Shown here piece after piece: positions 16,099-24,850 of a DNA stretch of 48,895 nt. Position 1 is the stretch's first letter, and every line of letters begins with the position of its first letter. The translations under genes and the position numbers were made by a program. This stretch comes from Myxococcaceae bacterium. GTDB lineage: Bacteria; Myxococcota; Myxococcia; Myxococcales; Myxococcaceae. The notes beneath the pieces were generated by a model. That model was not told the origin of the DNA. It ran no database searches and worked only from the letters and a program-made list of their open reading frames with translations. Where the stretch lies: assembly GCA_019694575.1 (NCBI GenBank), contig JAIBBR010000021.1, positions 1 to 48,895 on the forward strand, in the 5' to 3' direction.

Positions 16099-17526
16099 TT
16101 AGTAAGCCTTCGCGAAGACGATGCGCCCCACCGACGGCTCGCCGGTCATCACACATTTTCCCGGCGCTTGTTTCACTGTCACTGCACGGTTTCGGGTGGT
16201 GAGGCCGAGCTCGTCTTTGATGCGCTTTTCGACTTTGGCGTCGCCGTTCCAATGCGCGAGCAAGAAGCCGGCGTCGGCTTTGGCCTTCATCTCTTCGTAG
16301 CTGTTCACTTCGAAGGTGTGCGCGTCGCGAAAAGCCTTGGCCTTTTCGAAAAGGTCTTTTTGCATCGCGTCGAGCAGCGACGTCGCTTTGCTCACCGTGT
16401 CGGCGAGGTTGACGAATTCTTTCTGGCGGTTGTCGCGGCGTACCATCACGCACTGCGACTTCTGCAAGTCTTTCGGGCCCAGCTCGATACGCAGACACAC
16501 TCCCTGTAATTCGTATTCGTAAAACTTGAAGCCCGGGCCCTTCGATTCGTCATCATCGACGATGACTTGCAAGCCCGCCTTCTTCAGGTCGCTCGCCATC
16601 GCCACCGCTTTCTCTTTCACCTGCGCGCGCTCTTCGCCTTTGCCAATGATGACGATGACCGCGTGCGTCGCGGCGAGCTTGGGCGGCACAATCAAACCGG
16701 CGTCGTCAGAGTGCGTCATGATTAACGCGCCGATGAGCCGGGTCGACACACCCCATGACGTCTGCCACACGTGGTGCTGCTTGCCGTCGCGGCCCTGAAA
16801 TTCAGTGTTGAAGGCCTTGGCGAAGTTCTGACCCAAGTTGTGCGAAGTGCCCGCTTGCAGCGCCTTCTTGTCTTGCATCATCGCTTCGATGGAATAGGTG
16901 CGCACGGCTCCGGCGAAGCGCTCGCTGTCGGTTTTCTGCCCCACCATCACCGGCATGGCCATCGTGTTTTCGGCGAAGTCTCGGTACACTTCGAGCATCT
17001 GCAGGGTTTCTTTTTCGGCCTCTTCTTCGGTCTCGTGGCAGGTGTGGCCCTCTTGCCAGAGAAACTCGGTGGTGCGCAGGAACAAGCGGGTGCGCATTTC
17101 CCAGCGCATCACGTTGGCCCACTGGTTGATGAGCAGCGGCAGGTCGCGGTAGCTCTGAATCCACTTGGCGAAGGTGCTGTTGATGATGGTCTCTGACGTG
17201 GGGCGAATGACGTAGGGCTCTTCGAGCTTGCCGCCACCGGCGTGCGTCACCACCGCCAGCTGGGGAGAAAAGCCTTCGACGTGCTCCGCTTCTTTGCGCA
17301 GAAATGATTCGGGAATCAGCAGCGGGAAGTACGCGTTTTTGTGGCCGGTGTCTTTGAACTTGGCGTCGAGCACCTTCTGAATGTTTTCCCAAATGGCGTA
17401 GCCGTTGGGCCGAATCACCATGCAGCCCTTCACGTCTGAATAGTCAGCCAGCTTGGCGCGGCGAACGAGCTCGATGTACCACTCGCTGAAATTCGCTTCG
17501 CGTGTCGGGAGTTTATCGGTGGCCAT
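16099..17526 (-). CDS. proS: prolyl-tRNA synthetase, archaeal/eukaryote-like short form (ProS)
   Basis: Charges tRNA-Pro. 475 residues from ATG 17526 ([17 protein letters not shown]); the frame continues further upstream but the ATG has the family start. It is the short, 'archaeal-like' class II form with no insertion editing domain: motif 1 with [20 protein letters not shown], motif 2 [20 protein letters not shown] followed by EGHTCH, motif 3 [19 protein letters not shown], then the anticodon-binding domain and the C-terminal zinc/tail segment ending FAKAY. Divergent from the GIN-domain gene. Secure identification. Confidence 0.96.
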   Translation of the reverse strand: MATDKLPTREANFSEWYIELVRRAKLADYSDVKGCMVIRPNGYAIWENIQKVLDAKFKDTGHKNAYFPLLIPESFLRKEAEHVEGFSPQLAVVTHAGGGKLEEPYVIRPTSETIINSTFAKWIQSYRDLPLLINQWANVMRWEMRTRLFLRTTEFLWQEGHTCHETEEEAEKETLQMLEVYRDFAENTMAMPVMVGQKTDSERFAGAVRTYSIEAMMQDKKALQAGTSHNLGQNFAKAFNTEFQGRDGKQHHVWQTSWGVSTRLIGALIMTHSDDAGLIVPPKLAATHAVIVIIGKGEERAQVKEKAVAMASDLKKAGLQVIVDDDESKGPGFKFYEYELQGVCLRIELGPKDLQKSQCVMVRRDNRQKEFVNLADTVSKATSLLDAMQKDLFEKAKAFRDAHTFEVNSYEEMKAKADAGFLLAHWNGDAKVEKRIKDELGLTTRNRAVTVKQAPGKCVMTGEPSVGRIVFAKAY

Positions 17527-17625
17527 AAGGGGCCCTTGCCTAGGCCGGCGGGGGCGATTTGGCAACTTGCATGCCTTCGTGCGTTTTCAACGCAATCGCG
17601 CAGCGCGCCTTTCGTTTGGGGCGCC

Positions 17626-18294
17626 ATGCTCATCTCAATTTCAACGGCAGTGGTGTTGGCTGGCTTGGTGACTCAAGACCGCCCAGTCGAGAAGTTCACT
17701 CAATTGCGCATGGAAGGCGGCATCGTCGCCACCGTGCACCGGGGCGCCCAACCGGCCCTCACGCTCACCGGTGAAGAAAAGACGCTGCAACGGCTCGAGT
17801 CAGTGGTGGAAAAAGGCGTGCTGGTGCTGCGCTACAAAGAAAAGTCTTGGTTCAAAAATGACGGCACGGTGCAGGCTGACATCACCGTGACTGAGCTCGG
17901 CCACCTCGAGGCGTCGGGTGGTTGCATTATCAAGGGTGACGGTCTGGGAGGCCCTGCTTGCGGTATTGCTATTTCAGGCGGCGTCGAGGTCGATTTGAAA
18001 GGCGCGGTGTGCGAGGCGCTCACCGTCACCGCGTCGGGAGGCACCAAAGTGAAGCTGAAAGGCACTGCCCAACGGCTCGCTGTCGACGCTTCGGGTGGCT
18101 CAGCGTTAGACACCCGCGGGTTGCTGGCCCAAGCGGCGAAAATTGAAGGCGCGGGTGGTTTCGTGGGCAAGGTGTCGGTCGTCGAGTCAGTCGAAGGTGA
18201 CTTGAGCGGCGGGGCGTCGCTGCAGGTGAAGGGCCACCCCAAGACGCGCAAAGTCAAAACGTCAGGCGCGGCTTCTGTTTCGTACGCGCAGTAG
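17626..18294 (+). CDS. secreted GIN/DUF2807-type beta-helix protein
   Basis: 222 residues from ATG 17626, starting with a signal peptide (MLISISTAVVLAGLV). Residues ~24-222 are a DUF2807 'head GIN' auto-transporter-adhesin-like domain: a beta-helix made of short repeats with turn glycine motifs (ASGGCIIKGDG, ISGGVEVDLKG, ASGGTKVKLKG, ASGGSALDTRG, LSGGASLQVKG), each about 20 residues long. These proteins are periplasmic or surface-exposed; their role is poorly known and often linked to stress signalling. It stands just upstream of an ECF sigma-kinase pair on the same strand (50 bases), so a shared function is possible but not shown. Confidence 0.88.
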   Translation: MLISISTAVVLAGLVTQDRPVEKFTQLRMEGGIVATVHRGAQPALTLTGEEKTLQRLESVVEKGVLVLRYKEKSWFKNDGTVQADITVTELGHLEASGGCIIKGDGLGGPACGIAISGGVEVDLKGAVCEALTVTASGGTKVKLKGTAQRLAVDASGGSALDTRGLLAQAAKIEGAGGFVGKVSVVESVEGDLSGGASLQVKGHPKTRKVKTSGAASVSYAQ

Positions 18295-18344
18295 CGTTGT
18301 GTTCATCTCCTTCGGAAAAAACAGGCCGCTGTTAGACTGAGGCG

Positions 18345-19055
18345 ATGTGCGCCGCGGGCCCCAGCCGTTTTCCTACCACGCGGTGGACGTTGATTCTCGC
18401 CGCGGGTGTTTCGGCACAGGCGCGCGAAGAGGCGCTCACCCAGTTGATGGGCGTGTACTGGAAACCGCTTTATATTTTTCTGCGCCGGCGCGGGCTCGAT
18501 GCCGCCGCAGCCGAAGACGCCGTGCAAGACGTGCTGTTGTTGGTGCTGGAGCGCAACGCGCTCGACAAGGTGCGGCCCGAGCGAGGCCGGTTGCGCGCGT
18601 ATTTGAAGACAGTGGCGCAGAATTACCTCATCAACCGGCATGAGCAGGCCACGGCGCAGAAGCGGGGAGGCGCGGCGAAGGCGGTGCCCATCGACACGGC
18701 GTTGGCTGAGCGACTGGCCGACGTCGAGACGGCTGACCCTGACTTGGCCTTCGAGCGGGCGTGGGCTACCGCGTTGATGGGGCGAGCATTTGCGCGTTTG
18801 CGTGAAGAATACATTTCGGGTGAGCGCCAAGGGCCGTGGGAGATTTTGGAAACAATGTTTCAGCCGAGTGCCGCGGTGCCAGGGTACCGCGACTTGGCGA
18901 AGGCGAATGGGCTTTCGGTGCCGGCGCTAAAAGCGTTCGTTCACCGCGCGCGGCTTCGTTACCGTGAATTGGTGCGTGAAGAAGTCGAGCACACGGTAGA
19001 AAACCCGGCAGAAATTGAAGGCGAAATGTCGGCGCTGTTAGAAGCGCTGGCGTGA
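18345..19055 (+). CDS. ECF-like RNA polymerase sigma factor coupled to a kinase
   Basis: 236 residues from ATG 18345. The N-terminus (FPTTRWTLILAA) and the region-2 stretch (YWKPLYIFLRRRGLDAAAAE, DAVQDVLLLVLERN) are typical of a group of ECF-like sigma factors that are paired with protein kinases rather than with anti-sigma factors; region 4 is less canonical (GLSVPALKAFVHRARLRYRE). The C-terminal ~30 residues form an acidic helix not usual in ECF factors. Its TGA overlaps the GTG of the following kinase gene (GTGA), so translation is coupled. Control by the kinase, probably by phosphorylation of region 2 or the tail, is the expected mechanism. Confidence 0.9.
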   Translation: MCAAGPSRFPTTRWTLILAAGVSAQAREEALTQLMGVYWKPLYIFLRRRGLDAAAAEDAVQDVLLLVLERNALDKVRPERGRLRAYLKTVAQNYLINRHEQATAQKRGGAAKAVPIDTALAERLADVETADPDLAFERAWATALMGRAFARLREEYISGERQGPWEILETMFQPSAAVPGYRDLAKANGLSVPALKAFVHRARLRYRELVREEVEHTVENPAEIEGEMSALLEALA

Positions 19056-20506
19056 GCGTCTTTGCTTGCCCGCGATGCGGCAGTGCCCGTGCTGGGCAAT
19101 GGGCAGTGTGCGCGCGCTGCTTGCTTGTCGAAGAGGGTGAAGCCGAGCTCTTCGCCGGCCTGCTTTTGGAAGAAGACATTGGCCAGGGCGGCATGGGCAC
19201 GGTGTTTCGCGCGCGTGACGTGAAGTTGGGCCGTACGGTGGCGGTGAAATGCTTGAAGCCCGAGCTCGCCGCGCAGCCTGAGGTGCAAGAGCGTTTTCTG
19301 CGCGAGGCCCGCGCGTTGGCGATGCTCAACCACCCGAACATCGTGACGCTGTTTGGTTGCGGCCGCGAAGACGGTGAAACGTACTTGGTGATGGAGCACG
19401 TGCCGGGTGGCGCGCTGTCGCAAAAACCGCTCCCGTTGCCGTTGGGCGAGGCGCTGCGCACGGTGGGCGAAGTGTGTGATGCGTTGAGCTATGCCCACGC
19501 GCAAGGAGTGATTCACCGCGACGTAAAACCGGCCAACGTGCTGCTCGATGCAGCGGGCCGCGCCAAGCTGTCTGATTTTGGTATCGCGCGCATCGTGGCT
19601 CCTGGTGTGGTGTCGTCGACAGTGACACAGACAGGGCAGGCGTTGGGTTCAGCGGGGTACATCGCGCCCGAGGCGTTGCGCGGTGCGGCACCCGATGCGC
19701 GCGCCGATATTTATGCGGTGGGCGCGCTGCTGCGTGAATTGCTCACCGGCCGGTTGCCAGTGGGTGAGGTAACGGGGCTGCCTTCGGGCATCGAGAAAGT
19801 CGTGCGCAAGGCGATGGCGGAAAACCCGTCAGAGCGGTTTGCCTCGGCGAGCGAGTTGAAGGCAGCGCTGCTGCAGCACGGCGCCGAACGGGTAAACCTG
19901 CCCGCCGATGAGTCATTGTGGATGCGGGCGGTTGCGCTCTTGCAAACAGCAGCGGCTGGGAGCGCGTTCTGGGCGTTGGCGATGTCGCTGAGTCCGCGCG
20001 TGGCGGCGAAAGACGCGGTGCTGCCGATTGCGGCGCTGGGCACGCAGGAGTTGCCTGACGGGCAGGTGTTGACCCGGGCGCGCTTTGAAATTGGCCCGTG
20101 GTTGTGGGCGGCCGCGGCGGTGGGCATGGCGTTGGGCGCCACTGCGCTGTTGCGGGGGCATTGGCGGCGCGAGCGGTTAGATGTGCCGGCACCGCACGTT
20201 TCGTTGGCCAGCCCACCGTGGGTGTTCGGTATTGGCGTGGTGATGGTGGTGATGTTCGCAGCGCGGGTGAGCCTGGCGGTGGCGGGGGTCATTCCATTTC
20301 AACCAAGTGGCGATTCGCTGTTTGCTTTTCTGCCGATTTTGGGCGGCTTGATGGAAATGATGGCGCTGTATTCTTTTGCCTTAAGCTTGCTCGAGTCGTG
20401 GCGGGTGCAAAGGCCGCTCTCGAAGGAATGGAAATTGTGGGTGGGAATGGGGCTTTCGTTGATTCCGCCAGGAGGGCAGTTGCTGTTCGAGTTGTCGCGC
20501 GGGTAA
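19052..20506 (+). CDS. membrane Ser/Thr protein kinase with zinc-ribbon N-terminus
   Basis: 484 residues, GTG start at 19052 overlapping the sigma-factor stop. Residues ~4-25 are a zinc ribbon (CPRCG ... CARCL). A Hanks-type kinase domain follows (~residues 38-285): glycine loop IGQGGMGTVFRA, Lys in VAVKCLKPE, catalytic loop HRDVKPANVLL, DFG, and activation segment GSAGYIAPEALRG; all catalytic residues are intact. The C-terminal ~190 residues hold about four membrane helices (LWAAAAVGMALGATALL, PWVFGIGVVMVVMFAARVSL, LPILGGLMEMMALYSFALSL). The kinase therefore reads a membrane or envelope signal and, from gene coupling, probably phosphorylates its partner sigma factor. Confidence 0.92.
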   Translation: MSVFACPRCGSARAGQWAVCARCLLVEEGEAELFAGLLLEEDIGQGGMGTVFRARDVKLGRTVAVKCLKPELAAQPEVQERFLREARALAMLNHPNIVTLFGCGREDGETYLVMEHVPGGALSQKPLPLPLGEALRTVGEVCDALSYAHAQGVIHRDVKPANVLLDAAGRAKLSDFGIARIVAPGVVSSTVTQTGQALGSAGYIAPEALRGAAPDARADIYAVGALLRELLTGRLPVGEVTGLPSGIEKVVRKAMAENPSERFASASELKAALLQHGAERVNLPADESLWMRAVALLQTAAAGSAFWALAMSLSPRVAAKDAVLPIAALGTQELPDGQVLTRARFEIGPWLWAAAAVGMALGATALLRGHWRRERLDVPAPHVSLASPPWVFGIGVVMVVMFAARVSLAVAGVIPFQPSGDSLFAFLPILGGLMEMMALYSFALSLLESWRVQRPLSKEWKLWVGMGLSLIPPGGQLLFELSRG

Positions 20507-20531
20507 GGGCCAAGGCTGGTATGCCCAAGCC

Positions 20532-21155
20532 ATGTCTTTCGTCGATATTCCCGCTTCGCACGGCCGCCTCGAAGGTTTGTTCTGGCAGGTAGAAAACCCC
20601 GTTGGCGCCGCGCTCGTCTGCCACCCGCACCCCATGCATGGCGGCACGATGCACAACCACATTACCTACCGCATGGCGCAGGCCTTTCGTGAGCGCCGCA
20701 TCAGCGCGCTGCGTTTCAATTTTCGGGGCGTGGGCCGTTCGACCGGCACCTACGACGACGGCCGGGGTGAAGTGACTGACGCGAAAGAAGCGCTCGATTT
20801 TTTGCAGCGCTCGCAGCCGGGGGTGCCTCTGTATGTGGGCGGCTTTTCTTTTGGCTGTCGCACCGGGTTGCAGCTCACCATTCAAGATGAACGCGTGGAG
20901 CGAATGTTGGCGGTAGGCCTGGGCGTAGACGTTTTCGACGTCGAATTCGTCACCCAACTGCGAAAGAGAACTGCGTTCATTCACGCCGACCGCGATGAAT
21001 ACGGCACGCTAAAGCACCTTCGCGCGCTGCTCGAGCGGGTGCCTGGGCCGACGCAGCTTTTTGAGCTCGCCAATTCTGACCATCTCGCCACGGGTCGGTT
21101 AGATGCGTTCTCGGCGGTGGCTGCGACGGCGCTCGATTGGCTGCTCGCGAAGTAA
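20532..21155 (+). CDS. alpha/beta hydrolase
   Basis: 207 residues. The fold is clear: oxyanion region CHPHPMHGGTMHNH, strand ALRFNFRGVGRSTGTYDDGR, nucleophile elbow GGFSFGCR (GxSxG), an acidic strand FIHADRDEY and a His near SDHLATG. It resembles the short cytosolic alpha/beta hydrolases related to dienelactone hydrolase and 'alpha/beta family' esterases with the HPHPMHGG start. Substrate unknown. It is 25 bases after the kinase gene on the same strand, so it may belong to the sigma-kinase operon. Confidence 0.88.
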   Translation: MSFVDIPASHGRLEGLFWQVENPVGAALVCHPHPMHGGTMHNHITYRMAQAFRERRISALRFNFRGVGRSTGTYDDGRGEVTDAKEALDFLQRSQPGVPLYVGGFSFGCRTGLQLTIQDERVERMLAVGLGVDVFDVEFVTQLRKRTAFIHADRDEYGTLKHLRALLERVPGPTQLFELANSDHLATGRLDAFSAVAATALDWLLAK

Positions 21156-21251
21156 GTGCAAGCAACCCCCTCTCGTCTTGCAAAGGCCCCAGCTGTCGCC
21201 TCGACACGGCATTGCGCTATGACCGCTGGCCATTACGAAGAAAGACATCAC

Positions 21252-22478
21252 GTGCTCACTCCGCCTCTAAAATCTCGCGCTCTTCTCATTGGGCTCGCGC
21301 TCGCCTTCACCGCTTGCCCGAAACCCAAACCTGAGCCCGCTGATGCCCACGTTGAACCCGGCTCCGAAGTGCTCGCTCGCTCTTTGTGCAGTTATTACGC
21401 GCGCTGCGAAAGCGCGATTGGCCGGGTCTTCGAAGCGCCCGAAGCATGCAGCGCTTACTGGTCGAAAGCTGTCACCTGCGACAACGCCATTGCCGCCGCT
21501 TCAGAAGACGCGCTGCGGGCCTGCGCGGCGCGGCTCGACGAAACCGTCGACTGTGCCTACGACACTGACGACCCCGCTTCAGCCTGTGCGGGCGTTTTCT
21601 TGGGCCCCTCGATGGCGCGTGTGGGCGAGGCGTGCATCGAAGGCGTGTGCAACTTCGACGGCTTTTGTCGCTATGGCCAAACGCAAAACGCCTGCCCGGT
21701 GTGCGTAAAATTCGCCGCCGAGGGTGAAACGTGCGTGTTGACTCCCGGCGCGCCTGATTACCGCCCGTGTGACCCCGCCAAGGCGTATTGCAACCAAGGC
21801 CAGTGCTCTCCCAAAAAAGACCTGGGTTTTTCGTGCACTGCGGCTGAGCAATGCGCGCTGGGTGTTTGCCGAAACGGCATGTGCGCCAAGCCCTTGCCAT
21901 TGGGCGCGACGTGCACCGGCAACGACTTGTGCGACGGCCGGTTTCGTCTTTGTATGAATGGCGTGTGCTCCGACCGCAAGGTGCCGGGAGCCGCGTGTGA
22001 GCGTGACCAACAATGTTTGCCGAGCGACGAATGTGTCGACGGGGTGTGCCGCCGGTTCGCGGTGTGCGAAAAACGAAATGCCGGTGAAGCGTGCGCGCTG
22101 CCCGGTCAGTGCGTCGACGGTTTTTACTGCGGCCCGTCGATGGGCGGGCTGCGCTGCTTGCCGGTGGTGGCGGCGGGCGGCAGTTGTGTCACCAGCATCG
22201 AAGCGTGCGGCCCCCAAGGTTTTTGCAACGTGCAGAACACCACCTGCGCGGCGCGGGTGATGCTCGACGGCGCGTGCCCAGGTACCGGCTGTGTCGACGG
22301 CGCGTACTGCAATGCGCAGAACACCTGCACCCGGTTGAAGCCCATTGGAGCGAGCTGCGAGCAATTCTGGGAATGTGAAAGCCAGTTGTGCGACGGCATG
22401 CCGAAGAAGTGCATCGACGGCCGGGTGTGCAACTTGCCTGACGGCGGCACCTACCACGGGCGTGACGCGGGCCGTTGA
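21252..22478 (+). CDS. long Cys-rich lipoprotein, Dickkopf-like repeats
   Basis: About 408 residues. GTG 21252 gives a good lipoprotein signal (MLTPPLKSRALLIGLALAF followed by TAC); an ATG at 21219 would add 11 residues. The mature protein is built of tandem Cys-rich modules of ~25-35 residues, for example GFSCTAAEQCALGVCRNGMC, GATCTGNDLCDGRFRLCMNGVC-like and GASCEQFWECESQLC units, a pattern known from many myxobacterial and Bdellovibrio surface lipoproteins and loosely similar to Dickkopf/prokineticin folds. It ends in a Gly/Asp-rich tail. Function unknown, probably surface-exposed. Its TGA overlaps the next start (TGATG), coupling the two lipoproteins. Confidence 0.85.
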   Translation: MLTPPLKSRALLIGLALAFTACPKPKPEPADAHVEPGSEVLARSLCSYYARCESAIGRVFEAPEACSAYWSKAVTCDNAIAAASEDALRACAARLDETVDCAYDTDDPASACAGVFLGPSMARVGEACIEGVCNFDGFCRYGQTQNACPVCVKFAAEGETCVLTPGAPDYRPCDPAKAYCNQGQCSPKKDLGFSCTAAEQCALGVCRNGMCAKPLPLGATCTGNDLCDGRFRLCMNGVCSDRKVPGAACERDQQCLPSDECVDGVCRRFAVCEKRNAGEACALPGQCVDGFYCGPSMGGLRCLPVVAAGGSCVTSIEACGPQGFCNVQNTTCAARVMLDGACPGTGCVDGAYCNAQNTCTRLKPIGASCEQFWECESQLCDGMPKKCIDGRVCNLPDGGTYHGRDAGR

Positions 22479-23086
22479 TGAGGGCGCTGCTTCTTTTCTC
22501 GCTGAGTTTTCTGGGGGCTTGCAGGGCTGCGGAGCCAGCCGTGGACGGTGGAATGCCGGAAGATGCAGGCATGCCCTTCGACGGTGGCCAAGATGCCGGC
22601 CACGACGCAGGCGTTCAATGCACTGGCATGTGCCAGGTGACTTCGGCGACGGCCCAGTTTGGCAGCACACAGCGCCCGTTCGACCGCGCGCAATTTGGCT
22701 TCACCTCACCGATGAACAGCGTCAGCGGTGGCTGGGAAATTCATCTCGAGATGTACGGCGGAGGCTCGCCAGAGTGTCCCGAGCAGTCATCGCCCACGCC
22801 TGACCGCACGGTGGTGATTTCAGGCCTCAAGCTGCCGTTGACGCCGACGGTTTATGCGGCCGATGGCGGCGTCAAAGCGACGTTGTTCGACTTCGACGGA
22901 GACCTCACGTCGGCGCCTTTGTTGCGGGCGATGCAGACGCAGCTCGAAGTGGTGGCGGCCAATGCGTGCGAGAGCTGCCCAAGTGCTGAGCGGTTCATCG
23001 CTTTCGAAGTGATGGCGGTGTTCGACGGTGGCACCGTCAGCGGCCATGTGTATGGCACGCACTGCGGTTCACTCGACACGCTTTGA
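22478..23086 (+). CDS. small lipoprotein with D/G/A linker, unknown function
   Basis: 202 residues, ATG 22478 within the TGATG overlap. Signal peptide with lipobox FLGAC, then a flexible Asp/Gly/Ala/Met spacer (DGGMPEDAGMPFDGG), typical of myxobacterial surface lipoproteins. The folded part (~residues 45-202) is beta-rich, with Cys pairs (CTGMCQ, ACESCPS, THC) and a calcium-like acidic motif (FDFDGDLTS). No family recognised. Coupled with the Cys-rich lipoprotein, with which it may form a complex. The 39 bases after it hold no gene. Confidence 0.8.
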   Translation: MRALLLFSLSFLGACRAAEPAVDGGMPEDAGMPFDGGQDAGHDAGVQCTGMCQVTSATAQFGSTQRPFDRAQFGFTSPMNSVSGGWEIHLEMYGGGSPECPEQSSPTPDRTVVISGLKLPLTPTVYAADGGVKATLFDFDGDLTSAPLLRAMQTQLEVVAANACESCPSAERFIAFEVMAVFDGGTVSGHVYGTHCGSLDTL

Positions 23087-23125
23087 CAAGGCTTGCACGT
23101 GAAGTGGGCTCTATGCGTAATGTTT

Positions 23126-23776
23126 TTAATAGACTTTTTGGTAAGCGCGCTTCGCGTCGACCGAAACCAATTTGTCTTCAGGCAGCACCACCGCGGTGAG
23201 TTGCCGGCCATACACACAACCCGTGTCTAACCCCAGCGCGTGAGAATACTGCTGCAGCCCGCGAATCGCGTCGTGGCCAAAAATAACCCGCTGAGGGCCG
23301 GGCCAGGTGCTCGCCCAGGGCACTCCTTCTTCGACGCGCTTGCTTGCCTGGCCCGACGCATCGATTGACCGCATGTTGATGACGTCGTCGCGCGCTTGCT
23401 GCTCGAGCGGCACGCCCACCTTCAAACCCGCGTGCACCACCACCGCATTGAATGCCGGCAGCGTGCGCCACAAAGGCAGCGCCTCGAGAAATTGCCAGTC
23501 GGCTTCCTTCAGCGTTTGCGCCACATGCCGGTGAGGCTCTTTCATCGGCACGCCGCTTCGGTAAAGCAGCACCTGCGCGTCATGGTTGCCCAGCACGCTC
23601 AAGCCACCCTTTTCACGCACGAATTGCAGCACGCCTTGCGAGTCGGGCCCTTTTGCCACCAAGTCGCCCACGAATAGCAACGTGTCGCCGGGCGCGTAGC
23701 CACACTTCTTCAGCAACGCGCGCAGCTCGTCGAGACAGCCGTGCACGTCTCCGACGATGATGGTTTGGGCACCCAT
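23126..23776 (-). CDS. ApaH/ALPH-type metallophosphoesterase
   Basis: 216 residues. Metal-binding signatures of the PPP-like phosphoesterase fold are complete: GDVHG, GDLVAKGPDS, GNHD, a His in VVHAG and the final GHD. This fits symmetrical Ap4A hydrolase (ApaH) or the ALPH subgroup, which cleave dinucleoside polyphosphates or act on RNA caps/phosphoproteins; length is nearer ALPH-like than the ~280 residues of E. coli ApaH. It lies 19 bases downstream of the cupin gene on the same strand. General reaction secure; exact substrate not. Confidence 0.9.
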   Translation of the reverse strand: MGAQTIIVGDVHGCLDELRALLKKCGYAPGDTLLFVGDLVAKGPDSQGVLQFVREKGGLSVLGNHDAQVLLYRSGVPMKEPHRHVAQTLKEADWQFLEALPLWRTLPAFNAVVVHAGLKVGVPLEQQARDDVINMRSIDASGQASKRVEEGVPWASTWPGPQRVIFGHDAIRGLQQYSHALGLDTGCVYGRQLTAVVLPEDKLVSVDAKRAYQKVY

Positions 23777-23795
23777 GAAAAAAACGTAACGCTGG

Positions 23796-24245
23796 TTACG
23801 AAAACTTTCCTGGCCCGCGCAACAGGCGCACCAAACGGTTGGGAAAGCGCTGGGTCCAAAATTTCTTCACGTACTTGGGCACGTGCCAATGTGTGGTCAA
23901 CCCGTAGGGGAAATGCGCCACGTCGCCAGCCACCAATTTTCGGTGCACGCCGTTGGCCTCGACAATCACTTCGCCTTCGAGAATTTGCACAATCTCGTCG
24001 AACTCGAAAACCCACTTGAAGCGGCCGGCCGAGCAGTCCCACAGGCCTGACTTCAACCGAGCGTCAGGTGTCGTCGACAGTTGTTTGCTGCGCGCTTGGG
24101 GGGCACCCGCTTCAATCCAATCGGCGGGTATGGGGTCAGCCTCTAGCTCTTGCGAATGGGCGGTACCGGTCAGCATCGCGCCGCCTCCCCGGTGCACCTT
24201 GGTTGACAGTACGTCACGGGCAGTTTTCAGCAGGTCGCGAATCAC
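23796..24245 (-). CDS. cupin-domain protein
   Basis: 149 residues with a GTG start at 24245. A cupin fold is seen in LWDCSAGRFKWVFEFDEIVQ, the metal-type run EGEVIVEANGVHRKLVAGDV and HFPYGLTTHWHVPKYVKKFW. The family (Cupin_3/DUF861-like) includes sugar epimerase- and ureidoglycine-related enzymes as well as metal storage proteins; no catalytic assignment is possible. It overlaps no neighbour and probably shares a transcript with the downstream phosphoesterase gene. Confidence 0.85.
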   Translation of the reverse strand: MIRDLLKTARDVLSTKVHRGGGAMLTGTAHSQELEADPIPADWIEAGAPQARSKQLSTTPDARLKSGLWDCSAGRFKWVFEFDEIVQILEGEVIVEANGVHRKLVAGDVAHFPYGLTTHWHVPKYVKKFWTQRFPNRLVRLLRGPGKFS

Positions 24246-24275
24246 GCCGCCGCATTTTACGCGCGCTGTACCGGT

Positions 24276-24839
24276 TTAGGTGCGCACTTTCGCACGCAAC
24301 ACTTTGGCCCGCGCCTGCATGTCGGGGTCAAGGCAGGTGAGCTCAATCGACTTCAACCGTTGCTCCAAGCTCTTGGGCGTCTTACCTGCAAGCTTGCCTT
24401 CTTCGTGCAGCTGCTCGAGCCGGGCGAGTGACTTGTCGACGATGCGCTCTTTGGGGTGGTCCAACAGCGAATCTAAAAAATACGCGTCTTCGGGCAGCTC
24501 AGGGTACTGCTGTAAATAGTCGACCACCCCTTGCACCCAGGCCTTGCGGTCAGGCACTTCGCGCAGCTTCATCATTGCTTCTTTCTGGGCTTTGCGTTTG
24601 CCGTCAGGGTCGAATTGTTGCTCCAAGCCTTGGGGCAACACGCCTCCTGAAAAGAGCGCGTCGGCCGCTTCTTTGTACTTGGTGTAGCTGGCGCTGCGCT
24701 CGATGCGCTGCTGCTGCGGGTCGTCTTGGCGCGAATGGTACTTGCTCTTGCCGCGCTGCGCGTCGAGCTCGCGGTACGACTTGGTGCGCTTGCCGGTGAA
24801 CCCGCCACTCTCGCGCTCGTCTTTGTCTCTTCCACCCAT
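24276..24839 (-). CDS. unknown charged helical protein
   Basis: 187 residues from ATG 24839; this start is preferred over the ATG two codons upstream because an AGGAG sequence sits about 7 bases before it. The N-terminus is a charged, disordered-looking region (GGRDKDERESGGFTGKRTKS) and the C-terminal two thirds are helical, with short hydrophobic repeats (DAYFLDSLLDHPKERIVDKS, LARLEQLHEEGKLAGKTPKS). No known motif. It directly precedes the cupin and phosphoesterase genes on the same strand. Confidence 0.75.
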   Translation of the reverse strand: MGGRDKDERESGGFTGKRTKSYRELDAQRGKSKYHSRQDDPQQQRIERSASYTKYKEAADALFSGGVLPQGLEQQFDPDGKRKAQKEAMMKLREVPDRKAWVQGVVDYLQQYPELPEDAYFLDSLLDHPKERIVDKSLARLEQLHEEGKLAGKTPKSLEQRLKSIELTCLDPDMQARAKVLRAKVRT

Positions 24840-24850
24840 CGTCATGCTCC

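Noticed and set aside
18308-18344. Possible ECF-type promoter (GGAAAA ... TTAGAC) before the sigma factor
   Set aside because: Spacing is about 14 bases and the -10 part is not diagnostic; autoregulation cannot be claimed.
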